A stretch of DNA of 64,000 nucleotides, from positions 969,001 to 1,033,000 of the forward strand of contig NZ_CP162490.1 of NCBI RefSeq assembly GCF_041245805.1, read 5' to 3'. The notes under the pieces are model-generated. The model had not been told where the DNA came from, made no database searches, and worked only from the letters and a program-made list of their open reading frames with translations. A program made the translations under genes and the position numbers. Source of the stretch: Xanthomonas sp. DAR 34887. Lineage in GTDB: Bacteria > Pseudomonadota > Gammaproteobacteria > Xanthomonadales > Xanthomonadaceae. This document shows positions 24,599 through 33,251 of this stretch, piece after piece; positions within the stretch are counted from its first letter, which is position 1, and every line of letters starts with the position of its first letter.

Positions 24599-26050
24599 TC
24601 AGGCCGCGACGGGCGCGGAGGGAAGCGGAGCGGGGGTGGCGTCGGGCTCGAGGTCTTCGCCGGCCTCGCGCATCTGCGCATCGATGCTGGCGTCGAGCGC
24701 GTACAGCACCGCCTGCGCATCGACCACGCCGCTGCCGCAATCGGTCACCCCGGCGGCGGCGAACGGCCGCGCGCTGGCGTGCAGCAGGCGCCGCGCCAGG
24801 TGGCTGTCCAGCGGCCAGGCGCGACGCTGCGCGCGCGCCACCATCAGGCCGCACACGGCCGCGACGAACGGCGCGGCGAAGCTGGTGCCGGAGGCGACCT
24901 GGTAGCCCTCCAGCGCACAGGTGCGGATGTCGCGGCCCGGCGCGCACACCGCGACATGCGCGCCGCGGGTGCTGAACCCGGCCGGGACCAGGCCCGGATC
25001 GACCGCGCCCACCGCGATCACGCCGTCGTGCGCGGCGGGATAGAAACGTTCGTTCAGTCCGGAATTGCCGCTGGCCGCGACCAGCACCACCCCGCGCGCC
25101 AGCGCGTAGCGCACGGTTTCCTCGTGCGGCTTGGGCGCATCCGCCAGCAACGCCGATTCGGGCGTGCCGAAGCTCATGTTGATGACCTTGACCCCCAGAT
25201 CGATCAGTCGCTTCATGCCGGCGTCGATGTTGTCCAGCGCACCGACGCCGACGCGGCGATCGCCGCTGCCCAGCGCCGCGCCCAGCACCCGCACCGGGGT
25301 CAGCCCGCAGGCACCGGCGCTGCCCGGCGGCAGCTGGCGGCCGTTGGCGACCAGGATCGCGGCGCAGCCGCTGCCGTGGCCGACTTCGTCCTGCGGGCGC
25401 TCGCCGCTGCGGCGGAAATCGCCGACCAGGGCCAGGCCGCCGACGCTGTCCGGATCCAGGTCGACGCTGTCGAAGCCGGCGCGCAGGCGCCCGGCCAGCT
25501 CCGGGTGCTGCAGGGCCACGCCGGTATCGGCCAGGCCAATCACCACCGCCGGATCGCCCGGCTCCAGGCGCAGCGCCTGCGGCAGCCGCATCGCCTCGCG
25601 CGCCCAGGCGTCGTGCGCGGGCGCGGCGTTGCGCTCGCCGGCATCGCGCGCATCGAACGGCAGGCCGCACAGGTGATCGGCGCCGACCCGTTCCACCATC
25701 GGCAGTTCCGCCAGCGCGCGCAGCAGCGTCGGCAGGTGTTCGCCATCGCGCAGGTCGATGCGCAGCACCCGCGCCACGCCGCTGAGCTGCTCGGCCTCGT
25801 CGAAGCGGCGCGCGCCGATCGCGCGGCTGTCGTTGCGGCGCAGGCGCGCGCTGTGCAGGCGCGCGGCGCGGAACGCACCGCCGTGGTGGCGCAGCAGCCG
25901 GTCGATCGCGCCGCGGTCCACGTAGTCGCCCATCGCCGCGCCGTAGCCGCGCACCGCGCGCAGCCCGGGCAGGTGTTCGGGCATCTCGCCGAGCTTGAGC
26001 GTCAGCAGCAGCCGGCGCGGTACCAGCAGGGGGCGATGCGGGGCGTTCAT
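24599..26050 (-). CDS. S8 family subtilisin-like serine protease, no signal peptide
   Basis: A 483-residue subtilase with a complete active site: Asp175 in IGLADTGV, His225 in VGHGSGCA, oxyanion Asn329 in AASGNSG and Ser390 in SGTSFAAP. Residues about 1-150 form an N-terminal region that may be a propeptide or docking domain. There is no export signal, so it acts inside the cell, is released by lysis, or uses another route. Its start overlaps the stop of the upstream Trypco2-like gene (ATGA). In this operon it is a candidate maturation protease for the large protein or the paralogues. Confidence 0.92.
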   Translation of the reverse strand: MNAPHRPLLVPRRLLLTLKLGEMPEHLPGLRAVRGYGAAMGDYVDRGAIDRLLRHHGGAFRAARLHSARLRRNDSRAIGARRFDEAEQLSGVARVLRIDLRDGEHLPTLLRALAELPMVERVGADHLCGLPFDARDAGERNAAPAHDAWAREAMRLPQALRLEPGDPAVVIGLADTGVALQHPELAGRLRAGFDSVDLDPDSVGGLALVGDFRRSGERPQDEVGHGSGCAAILVANGRQLPPGSAGACGLTPVRVLGAALGSGDRRVGVGALDNIDAGMKRLIDLGVKVINMSFGTPESALLADAPKPHEETVRYALARGVVLVAASGNSGLNERFYPAAHDGVIAVGAVDPGLVPAGFSTRGAHVAVCAPGRDIRTCALEGYQVASGTSFAAPFVAAVCGLMVARAQRRAWPLDSHLARRLLHASARPFAAAGVTDCGSGVVDAQAVLYALDASIDAQMREAGEDLEPDATPAPLPSAPVAA

Positions 26051-26826
26051 GGCGCCACCCATTGCCCGAGTTCGCCGCTGCGCAACGGCACGCGCGCGAT
26101 CTCGCCGTCGCCGAAGTCGAGCTCGGCCTCGCACCCCAGTTGCGAGGCCAGCGGCGCCAGCACCATGCGCCCGTCCTCGGCGGCGCTGACCGGCACCGCC
26201 AGGCCCGCGGCATGCACCCGTGGCAGCCGCGCCGCGCGCAGGCCCGGTGCGCTCAGGTGCACGCGCGGTGCCGGGGCCTCGCCGTCGGCGGCGGTGTCGT
26301 CGATGCGGGTCACGCGCGGCGCGGCGGCCTTCAGCAACGCCTGCTGCAAGCGGTTGATCGGCATCCGCGACAGGCGCGCGATCACGTCGGTGCCGGCGCT
26401 TTCCTTCAGTTCGTTGAGTTGGGTGATGGTGCGTACGCCGATGCGTTCGAGCTGGCGTTGCTCGTTGTCGGAGATCTGGTCGCCGAGCGCGGCCTTGAGC
26501 CCGAAGCCGGGGTCCTCGGCGCGGAAATCCACCGCGTTCTCCTCGATCATCGGCTTGGTGATCGTGGTCAGCGACAGGCGGATGGTGCTGGCCTCGCTCT
26601 CGCCGGGACCGGCCGGGCGCAGGTACACGTCGTCGTCGATCATCTGCACGAAGGCGCGGATGTCCAGGGCCACGTCCTTGACCGCGAAGGTCAGCGGCAG
26701 CTTGCCGACCCGCGCCTTGATGGTCATCGCCGCCTGCGCCTTGTCCAGCTGTTCGGTCAGGGCCTGGATGAACAGGTCGAACGGCACGCCGGCGTCCTGC
26801 AGCAGCGGGGGCAGTTGCGCGCTCAT
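26047..26826 (-). CDS. Trypco2-like / helix-hairpin-helix protein, 259 aa
   Basis: Residues about 15-95 (FDLFIQALTEQLDKA, then LPLTFAVKDVALDI, then STIRLSLTTI) resemble the trypsin-co-occurring domain 2 pattern: a short helix followed by amphipathic strands. Residues about 128-172 (LERIGVRTITQLNELK) look like a helix-hairpin-helix unit as in DUF4332. The C-terminal 80 residues look like a small beta-sandwich. Both family assignments are tentative. The gene overlaps its upstream and downstream neighbours by ATGA on both sides, so its product is probably made in fixed ratio with the 79-aa protein and the subtilase. Confidence 0.72.
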   Translation of the reverse strand: MSAQLPPLLQDAGVPFDLFIQALTEQLDKAQAAMTIKARVGKLPLTFAVKDVALDIRAFVQMIDDDVYLRPAGPGESEASTIRLSLTTITKPMIEENAVDFRAEDPGFGLKAALGDQISDNEQRQLERIGVRTITQLNELKESAGTDVIARLSRMPINRLQQALLKAAAPRVTRIDDTAADGEAPAPRVHLSAPGLRAARLPRVHAAGLAVPVSAAEDGRMVLAPLASQLGCEAELDFGDGEIARVPLRSGELGQWVAP

Positions 26827-27062
26827 GCGGCCTCTCCGATGCTCCAGCACAGGCGCAGTTTCGACGGCGCGGCCAGCCATGCGTCGACCGTGCGGCTGCG
26901 CGGCACGTCGGCCAACAGGCGGCAGCCGCCGTCGCGCAGGATCGGGCGCAGTTCCAGCGGCAGGGTCATCTCCACCTGGGTCAGCTGCAACCCGGCGCGC
27001 CCTTCGATCGCGAGCAGGCCGTCGTGCAGTTCGTCCAGCAGTTGCGACAGTTCGCGCAGCAT
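26823..27062 (-). CDS. Small hypothetical protein, 79 aa
   Basis: Begins MLRELSQLLDELHDGLLAI, an N-terminal helix, followed by strand-like segments (LTQVEMTLPLELRPIL, GCRLLADVP and SKLRLCWSI). The helix-then-strands plan is a miniature of the Trypco2-like region encoded next door, so it may be a related adaptor. The start codon overlaps the stop of paralogue A (ATGA), and its stop overlaps the start of the next gene (ATGA). This strict coupling is the main evidence that it is a real gene. Function unknown. Confidence 0.72.
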   Translation of the reverse strand: MLRELSQLLDELHDGLLAIEGRAGLQLTQVEMTLPLELRPILRDGGCRLLADVPRSRTVDAWLAAPSKLRLCWSIGEAA

Positions 27063-28054
27063 CACGGTGCTCCTTCGGCGGCAGGACGCGGCAGGGCGGC
27101 GGGCGCGGCGGCGGCCGCGGCTGGCGCCGCCGACGACACGGGCGGACCCAGCGTCGGCGAGTGGCGCTGCACCAGCGCGATCTTGGCGGCATCGGCCAGG
27201 CGGTCCAGCGGCAGGGTTTCGCTGACGAAGTTGAGCTTGACCTCGCCGTACAGGTCGGCGCGCACGTTGGATTCGTTCTGCGCGTTGACCTGCACCGTGG
27301 AGACCATGGTCGAGGCCTGCGCGGTCTGCGTGGCCGACCCGCGCGCACCCCATTTGTCCAGCTGCGCCGGATCGCTGCTGGTCGCGTAACCGACCTTGGC
27401 CGCGTCCTGCGCGGCGGCGCGGAACATCACCTTGCTGCTGATGCTGCCGTCGCGCACCACCACCCGGTTCATGCCCAGCAGCACCATCGTCGCCAGCAGC
27501 TGCTGGCGCTCGCCGCCGACCTTGAGCCGCACCTGCGGCAGCACGGTGTTCTCCAGCAGGTCCGCGGTGAGTTCCTCGTCTTCCACGCCGTAGGCCGACA
27601 GCCACGCCGGGCGCAGGCCTTCGCTGCGCGGCAGCAGTTGCGGCTGGGTGCGCGCGCCGCCATCGGGCAGCAGCAGCTGCACGTCGCCGGGGTAGTGCGC
27701 GGCCAGCCAGTCACGGGCCTGGTTCGGGGTGACGTTTTCCTCGGTGAACTGGTCCACCGTCTTGGCCACCGCCGCGACCATGCTCGAATAGCTTTCCATC
27801 TGCCGGATCGAGGCATCGACGATGGCGTCGAAGGTGCCGTGCACCAACTGCGCGACGAAGCCGGGGAAATCCACTTCGTTGACCATCGCGCCGGTGCGCT
27901 GGGCGATGCTCTCGGTGGCCTGCGGCTTGACCGTGGCCGGTGCCGGTGCCGATGTAGGAGCGGCGGCCGGCGCCGCCTCGGCCAGCGCGCGCACCGCCGG
28001 CACGCTGGCGCGTGGCGGGAAGATGCGGCTGCCGGGGCGGGCGCTGGCGTTCAT
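27062..28054 (-). CDS. Multi-protease operon paralogue A, 330 aa
   Basis: The shortest of the four paralogues. It begins MNASARPGSRIFPPRASVPA, has a Pro/Ala linker, then block 1 (VDFPGFVAQLVHGTFDAIVD), block 2 (RQQLLATMVLLGMNRVVV), a shortened variable region, block 3 (LNFVSETLPLDRLADA) and an Ala-rich tail. It lacks the N-terminal helical segment of B, C and D. Its linker DNA contains a TGTAGGAGCGGC run (27953-27964) identical to a REP half, possibly chance. The gene starts 6 bases after the giant protease gene ends and overlaps the 79-aa gene, which implies coupled synthesis. Function unknown. Confidence 0.82.
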   Translation of the reverse strand: MNASARPGSRIFPPRASVPAVRALAEAAPAAAPTSAPAPATVKPQATESIAQRTGAMVNEVDFPGFVAQLVHGTFDAIVDASIRQMESYSSMVAAVAKTVDQFTEENVTPNQARDWLAAHYPGDVQLLLPDGGARTQPQLLPRSEGLRPAWLSAYGVEDEELTADLLENTVLPQVRLKVGGERQQLLATMVLLGMNRVVVRDGSISSKVMFRAAAQDAAKVGYATSSDPAQLDKWGARGSATQTAQASTMVSTVQVNAQNESNVRADLYGEVKLNFVSETLPLDRLADAAKIALVQRHSPTLGPPVSSAAPAAAAAAPAALPRPAAEGAP

Positions 28055-28059
28055 CGCTC

Positions 28060-31000
28060 TCAGGCCGCCACCGCGGCGCCGGCCGGCTGCGCGGTCCAGC
28101 GGTTGATCCGCTCGTAGCGGCCATCGCCGAGCAGGCGCAGTTCGATGCTGGCGGCGGGATTGCCCTGGGCCAGGCCGCTGAAGCGGTAGTCGATGGAGAC
28201 CTTCAGCGTGGCGACATTGCCCACGTCCTCGGCGTCGTCGATGCGGGCGCTCACCTCCACGCCGTAGTCCAGGCGCGCCGGCACGCCGGCGTCGATCCGC
28301 ACCTCGCCGACGCTGCCGGCCTCGGCGTAGAAGCGCACCGTCAGCGGCAGCGGCGTGGCCGCGCCGTCGATCGCCGGCCAGTCGTCGAGCGCGATGCGCA
28401 CGTCGCCGCCGGCAAGGCTGCTGGGCCCGCTGCCGCCGCTCCGCGGCGCCTTGCGGCCCTGCAACTGCTCCAGCGCCCAGCGGCAGCCGCCGGCGCTGCC
28501 GCGCACGCGGCGCATGCGCGTGCCGGCGATGCGGCTGGGTTCCAGCGGCTCGTCGCCCTGGCCTGCGGCCGGGTCGGCGTCCAGCGCACGGGCCGGTGCC
28601 GGCGGCCGCGCCAAGCGCATCGCGCCGGTGCCCAGGCCCTGTGCGGTGGCCGCGGTGGCGGGCAGGTACAGCACGCGCCAGTTGCCGTAGTCCGGTTCGG
28701 CCATGTTGCCGAAGTCCGAGGCGAAATCCTGGAACGGCAGCCAGTCGGCGTAACCGGCGTTGGGCGGATTGAACGCGACCGGGTCGTTGTCGAACGCCAC
28801 CCGCGTGTCCCAGGGATTGAGCAGCAGCACCTGGGTGGCCGCCGGATCGGCGAGGTTGCCGCGGATGCCGGCCAGCACCACCGCATGCGGCGCGCCGACG
28901 ATCACCACCCACAACGGGCCGTGCGCACTTAGCCAGTCGGCCCATTGCTGCGGTGTGTGGTACAGGCTGGCGTTGGACGGCTGCTCGATGGCGACGAAGC
29001 CGTAGCGTGCCTTCACCGCATCCAGCAGCGCCCAGTCGTACGAAGTGCTCAGCGACTGGCCGACTTCGGCGGCCAGCGTCTCCGGCGCGATCGAGGCATG
29101 GCGGCGGTACGACAGCAGCATCGCCATCGACGCGGCCCAGCACGCGTCCTTGTCCGGTTGCGGGATCAGCGGCACGTCGTAGCGCGGTTCGGCGCCCAGC
29201 GTACGCGCCGTGCCCGGCAGCGCGAACGCGCTGCTGCTGCCTTCGATCCATGCGAGCTTGGCGGGGGTGAGGAAGCAACCGCGGTTCAGCCCCTGCGCCG
29301 CCGGCGCGCCGGAGATGTGCACCGCGCAGACCCGCGCCTCCAGTTGGCCGCTGCTGCGGTCCAGCGCGTACACCGGCGCGCCGCTGGCGCGATGCAGGGT
29401 CAGGATCGGGTATTCGATCAGCTCGGCGCTGCTCATTGCCCGCGCGTAGCCGCCGTGCAGGTGCTGCTTGTCGCCGTTCATCAGCGCGGTCAGTTCCGGC
29501 ACCGCGTCCGAGCTCCGCGAATAGCCGCAGACGACAAGCGGCATATGCTCGGACGGAGTCGCCTGCAGGAAGCGGAACCACCGGCCGTTGGGCGCCTCGA
29601 TCGGCACGTTCTCGATCACCGCCAGGTCGCGCTCGCTGTCGCTGGACGAGGCATAGCCCGGCGCCAGCCGCCACGACGACGCCGGCACCGTGCAGCTGCC
29701 GAACGGCGCGTTGCCGGTGCCGTTGAGCGCGGGCACGATGGTGACCTGCGAACTGCCGTGCAGGTTGTGTGCGCAGGTGAGGATGCGGTTGCGGCCGATG
29801 TAGAAACCGGTGCCGGTGCCGTCGTCCGACACCAGCTGGCAGATCGCCGAATGCGGGAACGCGCGGGTGTCCTCGACCCCGATGAACCATTCCTCGCGCG
29901 CCTGGCTGAAGGCATCGTCCTGGCAGGTCAGCGCGGTGGCCGGATCGCTCGGGTCGTAGAACGGGGTGATGATTTCCTGTGCGCGCGCATAGCCGCGCGT
30001 GGCCAGGCTCTGTGCGGTTGTCGCGTGCGCGCTGCGCTCGGCCAGCGCCTGCTGCACGCAGGCCATGTAGTGGTCCCAGTCCCAGATCGAGGAAGGACAA
30101 TCGTGGTTGTCGCGGGGGGAGATCTCGTAGTGGCCGACGATGTGCTCGCGATCGGCGGCGATGCCGAATTGCGCGCACAGCCATGCCACGAGCTGCGCGG
30201 AGGCCTGGTATTGCGGCTCGGTGAGCGGCAGGTCGCGCGGATTGCCGCGGCTGGGCTTGTTGGCGCAATGCTCGATGCCGACGCTGCGCGAATTGGCGGC
30301 GCTGGCGTGGTAGGCGGTGTCGGCGTTGCGCACCATCTGCACCACTTCGCCGTCGCGGCCGACGATGTAGTGCGCGCTGCTGACGTTGGGCCGGTCGCCG
30401 TTCTGGAACCAGGCGATGGTGCCGTCGATGCGCGGCCCGCCGGCGGTGATGTGGATGACGATGCGGTCCACGCTGCTGCCGGCGCGGCGGCCGCGGCGGA
30501 AATTGCGCGCATGCGCCGGGGCGAAGCGGCTGGCGCCGGGGTAGTCGGGCGCGGGCGCCTGCAGTGTGTTCGCGCGCAGCGCTTGCGCGCCGGCGGCGAC
30601 GCTGTCGGTGGGTTCGTCTTCGCAGATGCCGAACGCATCCGGATCGATCTCGGCCTCGCTTGTAGCGGCCGCCTCCTGCGCCAGCGCACGCGCGCCCAGC
30701 GAGAACGCCACGGTCTGGCCCCAGGCGGCCGCCTGCTGGCGGATCCAGGCCAGCTTGCCGGCGGTGATCCGGCAGCCCAGATTGGTGGTGGCGGTGGCGG
30801 GAGCCACGTGCACGCCGACCATGTGGGCGCGCGGCACGTCGCCGGCTTCGATGTAGTACACCGGCGAACCGCTGGCGCCGCCGAGCGACTGCAGGTCGTA
30901 GTCGAACGTCTCCTCGCTGGGCAGCGAACGGATATGGCCGCCGTGCAGGTGCTGCTTGTCGGGATCGATGACCGCATTGACCAGCCCGCCGATCGCGCTG

Positions 31001-32898
31001 CTGTCCGGCGAATAGGCCGAGTAGCCGCACACCACCACGTCCTCCGGCCGCGACTGGGTCAGCTCCTCGACCAGGTCGAAATAGTCCGGCGCGGCGGCGC
31101 CGGCCGGCACCCGGATCAACGCCATGTCGAAGTCGCGGTTGTCCGCGCTATAGGCCGGATGCATCTGCATGTCGGCGGCACCGACGCGGAACCGCCCGCG
31201 CGGTTCGCCGGCGCTGTCGCTGCCGGCGCCGTTCTTGCCCGGCACGATGATCAGTTCGTCCTGCCCGTCGACCACGTGCGCGGCGGTGAGCAGCAGGCGC
31301 GGGCCGATGAAGAACGCGCTGCCGTGCGCTGCGCCGCCCTCGCTGCCGTCCACGCGCCGCGCCTGGCAGATCGCGCTGTGCGGCGGCACGCTGGTGTCGT
31401 CCACGCCGAGCAGCCATTGCGCGCTGCCGGCGAAGAATTCCAGCTGCGCACGCAGCGCGTCCAGCCAGCCGCTGGGCCGGTAGTACGGCCCGACCACGCG
31501 CATCGCCTGCGCCGGTGCCGTGGCCCTGCGCGGTGCGGCGCCGCGCACGGCCAGACCCTGCGCGGTGGCCGCTGCGGGCCCGGCCAGGCAACTGCGGCTG
31601 GTGATCGACTGCATGTACGCCGGCCACTCCCACACCGCATCCGGGCAGCCGCGATGGCTGGTCTGCGGATCGGCCTCGGCATGGCCGAGGATGTGCGTGC
31701 GGTCGGCGGGAATGCCGTAGCGCTCGCACAGCCACAGCACCAGCGCCGCCGACGCGCACAGCTGCGCCTGGCTCGGGCGCAGGCCGCGCGTGTTGGCCAC
31801 GTGCTCGATGCCGATGCTGTTGCCGTTGGCGCTGCGCGCATGCCAGGCGACATCCTCGTGGCGCACCATCTGCACCACTTCGCCGTCCTGGCCGATCACG
31901 TAATGCGCGCTGACCCGCGCCGCCGGATTCTGGAACCAGCCCAGCGTGCCGTCGATCCTGGCGCCGCCATCGGTGATGTGCAGCACGATGCGTTCGATGC
32001 TGCGCGGCGCGCTCGACGCGCGGTAGTTGGTCGGGTTGGCGGCGACGAAGCGGCTGGCCTGCGGGTATTGCGGCGCGGGTGCGCCCAACGGCGAGGCGAG
32101 CGTGCGCAGGCCCAGGCTGCCGGCGCTGAGCGTGTCGTCCGGAATGGGGCCTTCGATGCCGTAGGCGGCGTCGGGGTCGGATGCGGTGTCCTGCGCCAGG
32201 CTGCGGGCGCGCCAGGCTTGCGCCGAAGCGGTCGGCGCGGCGGGGCTGGAGGCGGCGGGCGCAGCAGGCGCCGCTGCGGGCGCCTGTGCAGGCGGCGCTG
32301 CATTGCCCGCGCCGTTGCTGGCGGGCGGGGCAGGTTGCTGCTGCCATAGCTCGTCCGAATAGCCATCGCTGTAGCCGCCGCGCGTGCCGGTGGTGCCGCC
32401 GCCGGCGTTCGGTGCGGTGGCCGCGGAGCCACTGTTGCCGGTGGCGGGCGCTGCGGCGTCGCCGCCCCAGCCCAGGTCGATGCCGCCGTTGCCGTAGTTG
32501 CCGCTGTCGCCGCTGCGCGTGGCGCGGCGCAGGCTGCGCTCGCTGAGCCCGGCCAGGCTGACGTACATGCTGCCGCGATCGGGCAGGTTCACTTCGATCG
32601 GCTGGCTGCGGTTGCGATCGCTGTAGGTGACCAGCCCGAAGTACAGCCGCGGCTGGCCGACGAAGCGCGCCATCACGCTCGGCGGCACCAGGTACATCGC
32701 CTCGCGGTCCTTGCTGCGCGGCTGGATGCGGCTGGAGAAGAAGTTGCGCGCGGTGCGCTGCGCGCGATTCTCCGGCTTGAGCAGCTGCGGATCGGTCGCC
32801 AGGCCGATCTCGAACAGCGGATTCTCGGTGCGGACGCTGAAGCTCAGCACGTTGAAGCGATCGTTGACGGTATCGCGGGTGGCGCGGATCAGGGCCAT
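28060..32898 (-). CDS. Giant 1612-aa protein: two amidase-trypsin modules plus a papain-like protease
   Basis: Order: residues 1-125, unrecognised domain; 126-235, Gly/Ala/Pro linker; about 298-425, Amidase_2/PGRP domain with predicted zinc ligands His307, His406, Cys418; about 505-725, trypsin-like domain (His541, Asp591, Ser676 in GASGSP); about 808-945, second amidase (His816, His923, Cys934); about 1005-1220, second trypsin-like domain (His1044, Asp1091, Ser1172); about 1238-1412, papain/C39-like protease (Cys1253, His1338, Asn1361); 1500-1605, beta-rich tail. All catalytic sets look intact. The two amidase-trypsin modules are an internal duplication with matching lead-ins (APAPQYPQASRF and APAPDYPGASRF). 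There is no signal peptide. A good AGGAG ribosome-binding site precedes the ATG. It probably cleaves peptidoglycan and protein; target and delivery are unknown. Confidence 0.9.
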   Translation of the reverse strand: MALIRATRDTVNDRFNVLSFSVRTENPLFEIGLATDPQLLKPENRAQRTARNFFSSRIQPRSKDREAMYLVPPSVMARFVGQPRLYFGLVTYSDRNRSQPIEVNLPDRGSMYVSLAGLSERSLRRATRSGDSGNYGNGGIDLGWGGDAAAPATGNSGSAATAPNAGGGTTGTRGGYSDGYSDELWQQQPAPPASNGAGNAAPPAQAPAAAPAAPAASSPAAPTASAQAWRARSLAQDTASDPDAAYGIEGPIPDDTLSAGSLGLRTLASPLGAPAPQYPQASRFVAANPTNYRASSAPRSIERIVLHITDGGARIDGTLGWFQNPAARVSAHYVIGQDGEVVQMVRHEDVAWHARSANGNSIGIEHVANTRGLRPSQAQLCASAALVLWLCERYGIPADRTHILGHAEADPQTSHRGCPDAVWEWPAYMQSITSRSCLAGPAAATAQGLAVRGAAPRRATAPAQAMRVVGPYYRPSGWLDALRAQLEFFAGSAQWLLGVDDTSVPPHSAICQARRVDGSEGGAAHGSAFFIGPRLLLTAAHVVDGQDELIIVPGKNGAGSDSAGEPRGRFRVGAADMQMHPAYSADNRDFDMALIRVPAGAAAPDYFDLVEELTQSRPEDVVVCGYSAYSPDSSAIGGLVNAVIDPDKQHLHGGHIRSLPSEETFDYDLQSLGGASGSPVYYIEAGDVPRAHMVGVHVAPATATTNLGCRITAGKLAWIRQQAAAWGQTVAFSLGARALAQEAAATSEAEIDPDAFGICEDEPTDSVAAGAQALRANTLQAPAPDYPGASRFAPAHARNFRRGRRAGSSVDRIVIHITAGGPRIDGTIAWFQNGDRPNVSSAHYIVGRDGEVVQMVRNADTAYHASAANSRSVGIEHCANKPSRGNPRDLPLTEPQYQASAQLVAWLCAQFGIAADREHIVGHYEISPRDNHDCPSSIWDWDHYMACVQQALAERSAHATTAQSLATRGYARAQEIITPFYDPSDPATALTCQDDAFSQAREEWFIGVEDTRAFPHSAICQLVSDDGTGTGFYIGRNRILTCAHNLHGSSQVTIVPALNGTGNAPFGSCTVPASSWRLAPGYASSSDSERDLAVIENVPIEAPNGRWFRFLQATPSEHMPLVVCGYSRSSDAVPELTALMNGDKQHLHGGYARAMSSAELIEYPILTLHRASGAPVYALDRSSGQLEARVCAVHISGAPAAQGLNRGCFLTPAKLAWIEGSSSAFALPGTARTLGAEPRYDVPLIPQPDKDACWAASMAMLLSYRRHASIAPETLAAEVGQSLSTSYDWALLDAVKARYGFVAIEQPSNASLYHTPQQWADWLSAHGPLWVVIVGAPHAVVLAGIRGNLADPAATQVLLLNPWDTRVAFDNDPVAFNPPNAGYADWLPFQDFASDFGNMAEPDYGNWRVLYLPATAATAQGLGTGAMRLARPPAPARALDADPAAGQGDEPLEPSRIAGTRMRRVRGSAGGCRWALEQLQGRKAPRSGGSGPSSLAGGDVRIALDDWPAIDGAATPLPLTVRFYAEAGSVGEVRIDAGVPARLDYGVEVSARIDDAEDVGNVATLKVSIDYRFSGLAQGNPAASIELRLLGDGRYERINRWTAQPAGAAVAA

Positions 32899-32907
32899 GA
32901 CGCACTC

Positions 32908-33225
32908 CTAGCGGCGTTTGCGTGGGCGGGGCGGCGAGACGGTCACGGGGAGGGCCACCGCTTCCAGCGCGGCGCCGTCGCCGGGTTCGGGATCGATCGC
33001 CGCGGCGATGCGTTCCCAGAACCGTTGCCGCCCGTCGATGCCGATGCCTTGCAGGTGCGGCTGCATGAAGGCGAGGGCATGTTCGAGGTGGCGGAAGAAG
33101 CGGCGTTCCCCGGTCTGCACGTGTTCCACCGAGCCGCGCCATTCGCCCAGTGCGCTGTCGGCATCGCCGCGCTCGCACCAGATGCGGATGATGAAGACGG
33201 CGGTGCGGTCCTCGAGCAATGCCAT
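32908..33225 (-). CDS. Small protein, 105 aa, first gene of the multi-protease operon
   Basis: A compact protein beginning MALLEDRTAVFIIRIWCERGD, with the conserved-looking core EWRGSVEHVQTGERRFF and a helix LEHALAFMQPHL. It ends in a Pro/Arg/Lys tail. I have an impression of similar WRGS-EHV-SGER proteins in other bacteria but cannot name a family. It opens the operon: the stop is 9 bases before the giant protease start, and the 11-bp-phased TCACCG repeats lie 44-82 bases upstream of its ATG. It might be an adaptor or immunity-type protein, which is speculation. Confidence 0.75.
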   Translation of the reverse strand: MALLEDRTAVFIIRIWCERGDADSALGEWRGSVEHVQTGERRFFRHLEHALAFMQPHLQGIGIDGRQRFWERIAAAIDPEPGDGAALEAVALPVTVSPPRPRKRR

Positions 33226-33251
33226 TGCCGCGTTTCCATCGGGTTGCAGCC

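Noticed and set aside
27953..27964. REP insertion inside paralogue A
   Set aside because: Only a 12-bp match to half of the palindrome in an Ala/Pro linker; chance is as likely.
16621..28054. Bacterial gasdermins activated by the neighbouring proteases
   Set aside because: The protease context fits, but the paralogues do not resemble gasdermin: there are four copies, conserved blocks in the wrong order and low-complexity tails. Kept only as a remote idea.
27062..31030. A 1322-codon frame suggesting a larger version of paralogue A
   Set aside because: Upstream of 28054 it is the wrong frame of the giant protease gene, and the A-specific start at 28054 sits 6 bases after that gene's stop.
28945..32349. 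A 1134-codon open frame opposite the giant protease gene
   Set aside because: Long antisense frames are expected at this GC content. The minus strand carries intact catalytic motifs, and the plus frame is His/Arg/Val-rich noise.
16621..33225. A contractile injection system, tailocin or prophage
   Set aside because: No sheath, tube, baseplate, terminase, capsid or integrase protein is recognisable, and no attachment repeats were found.
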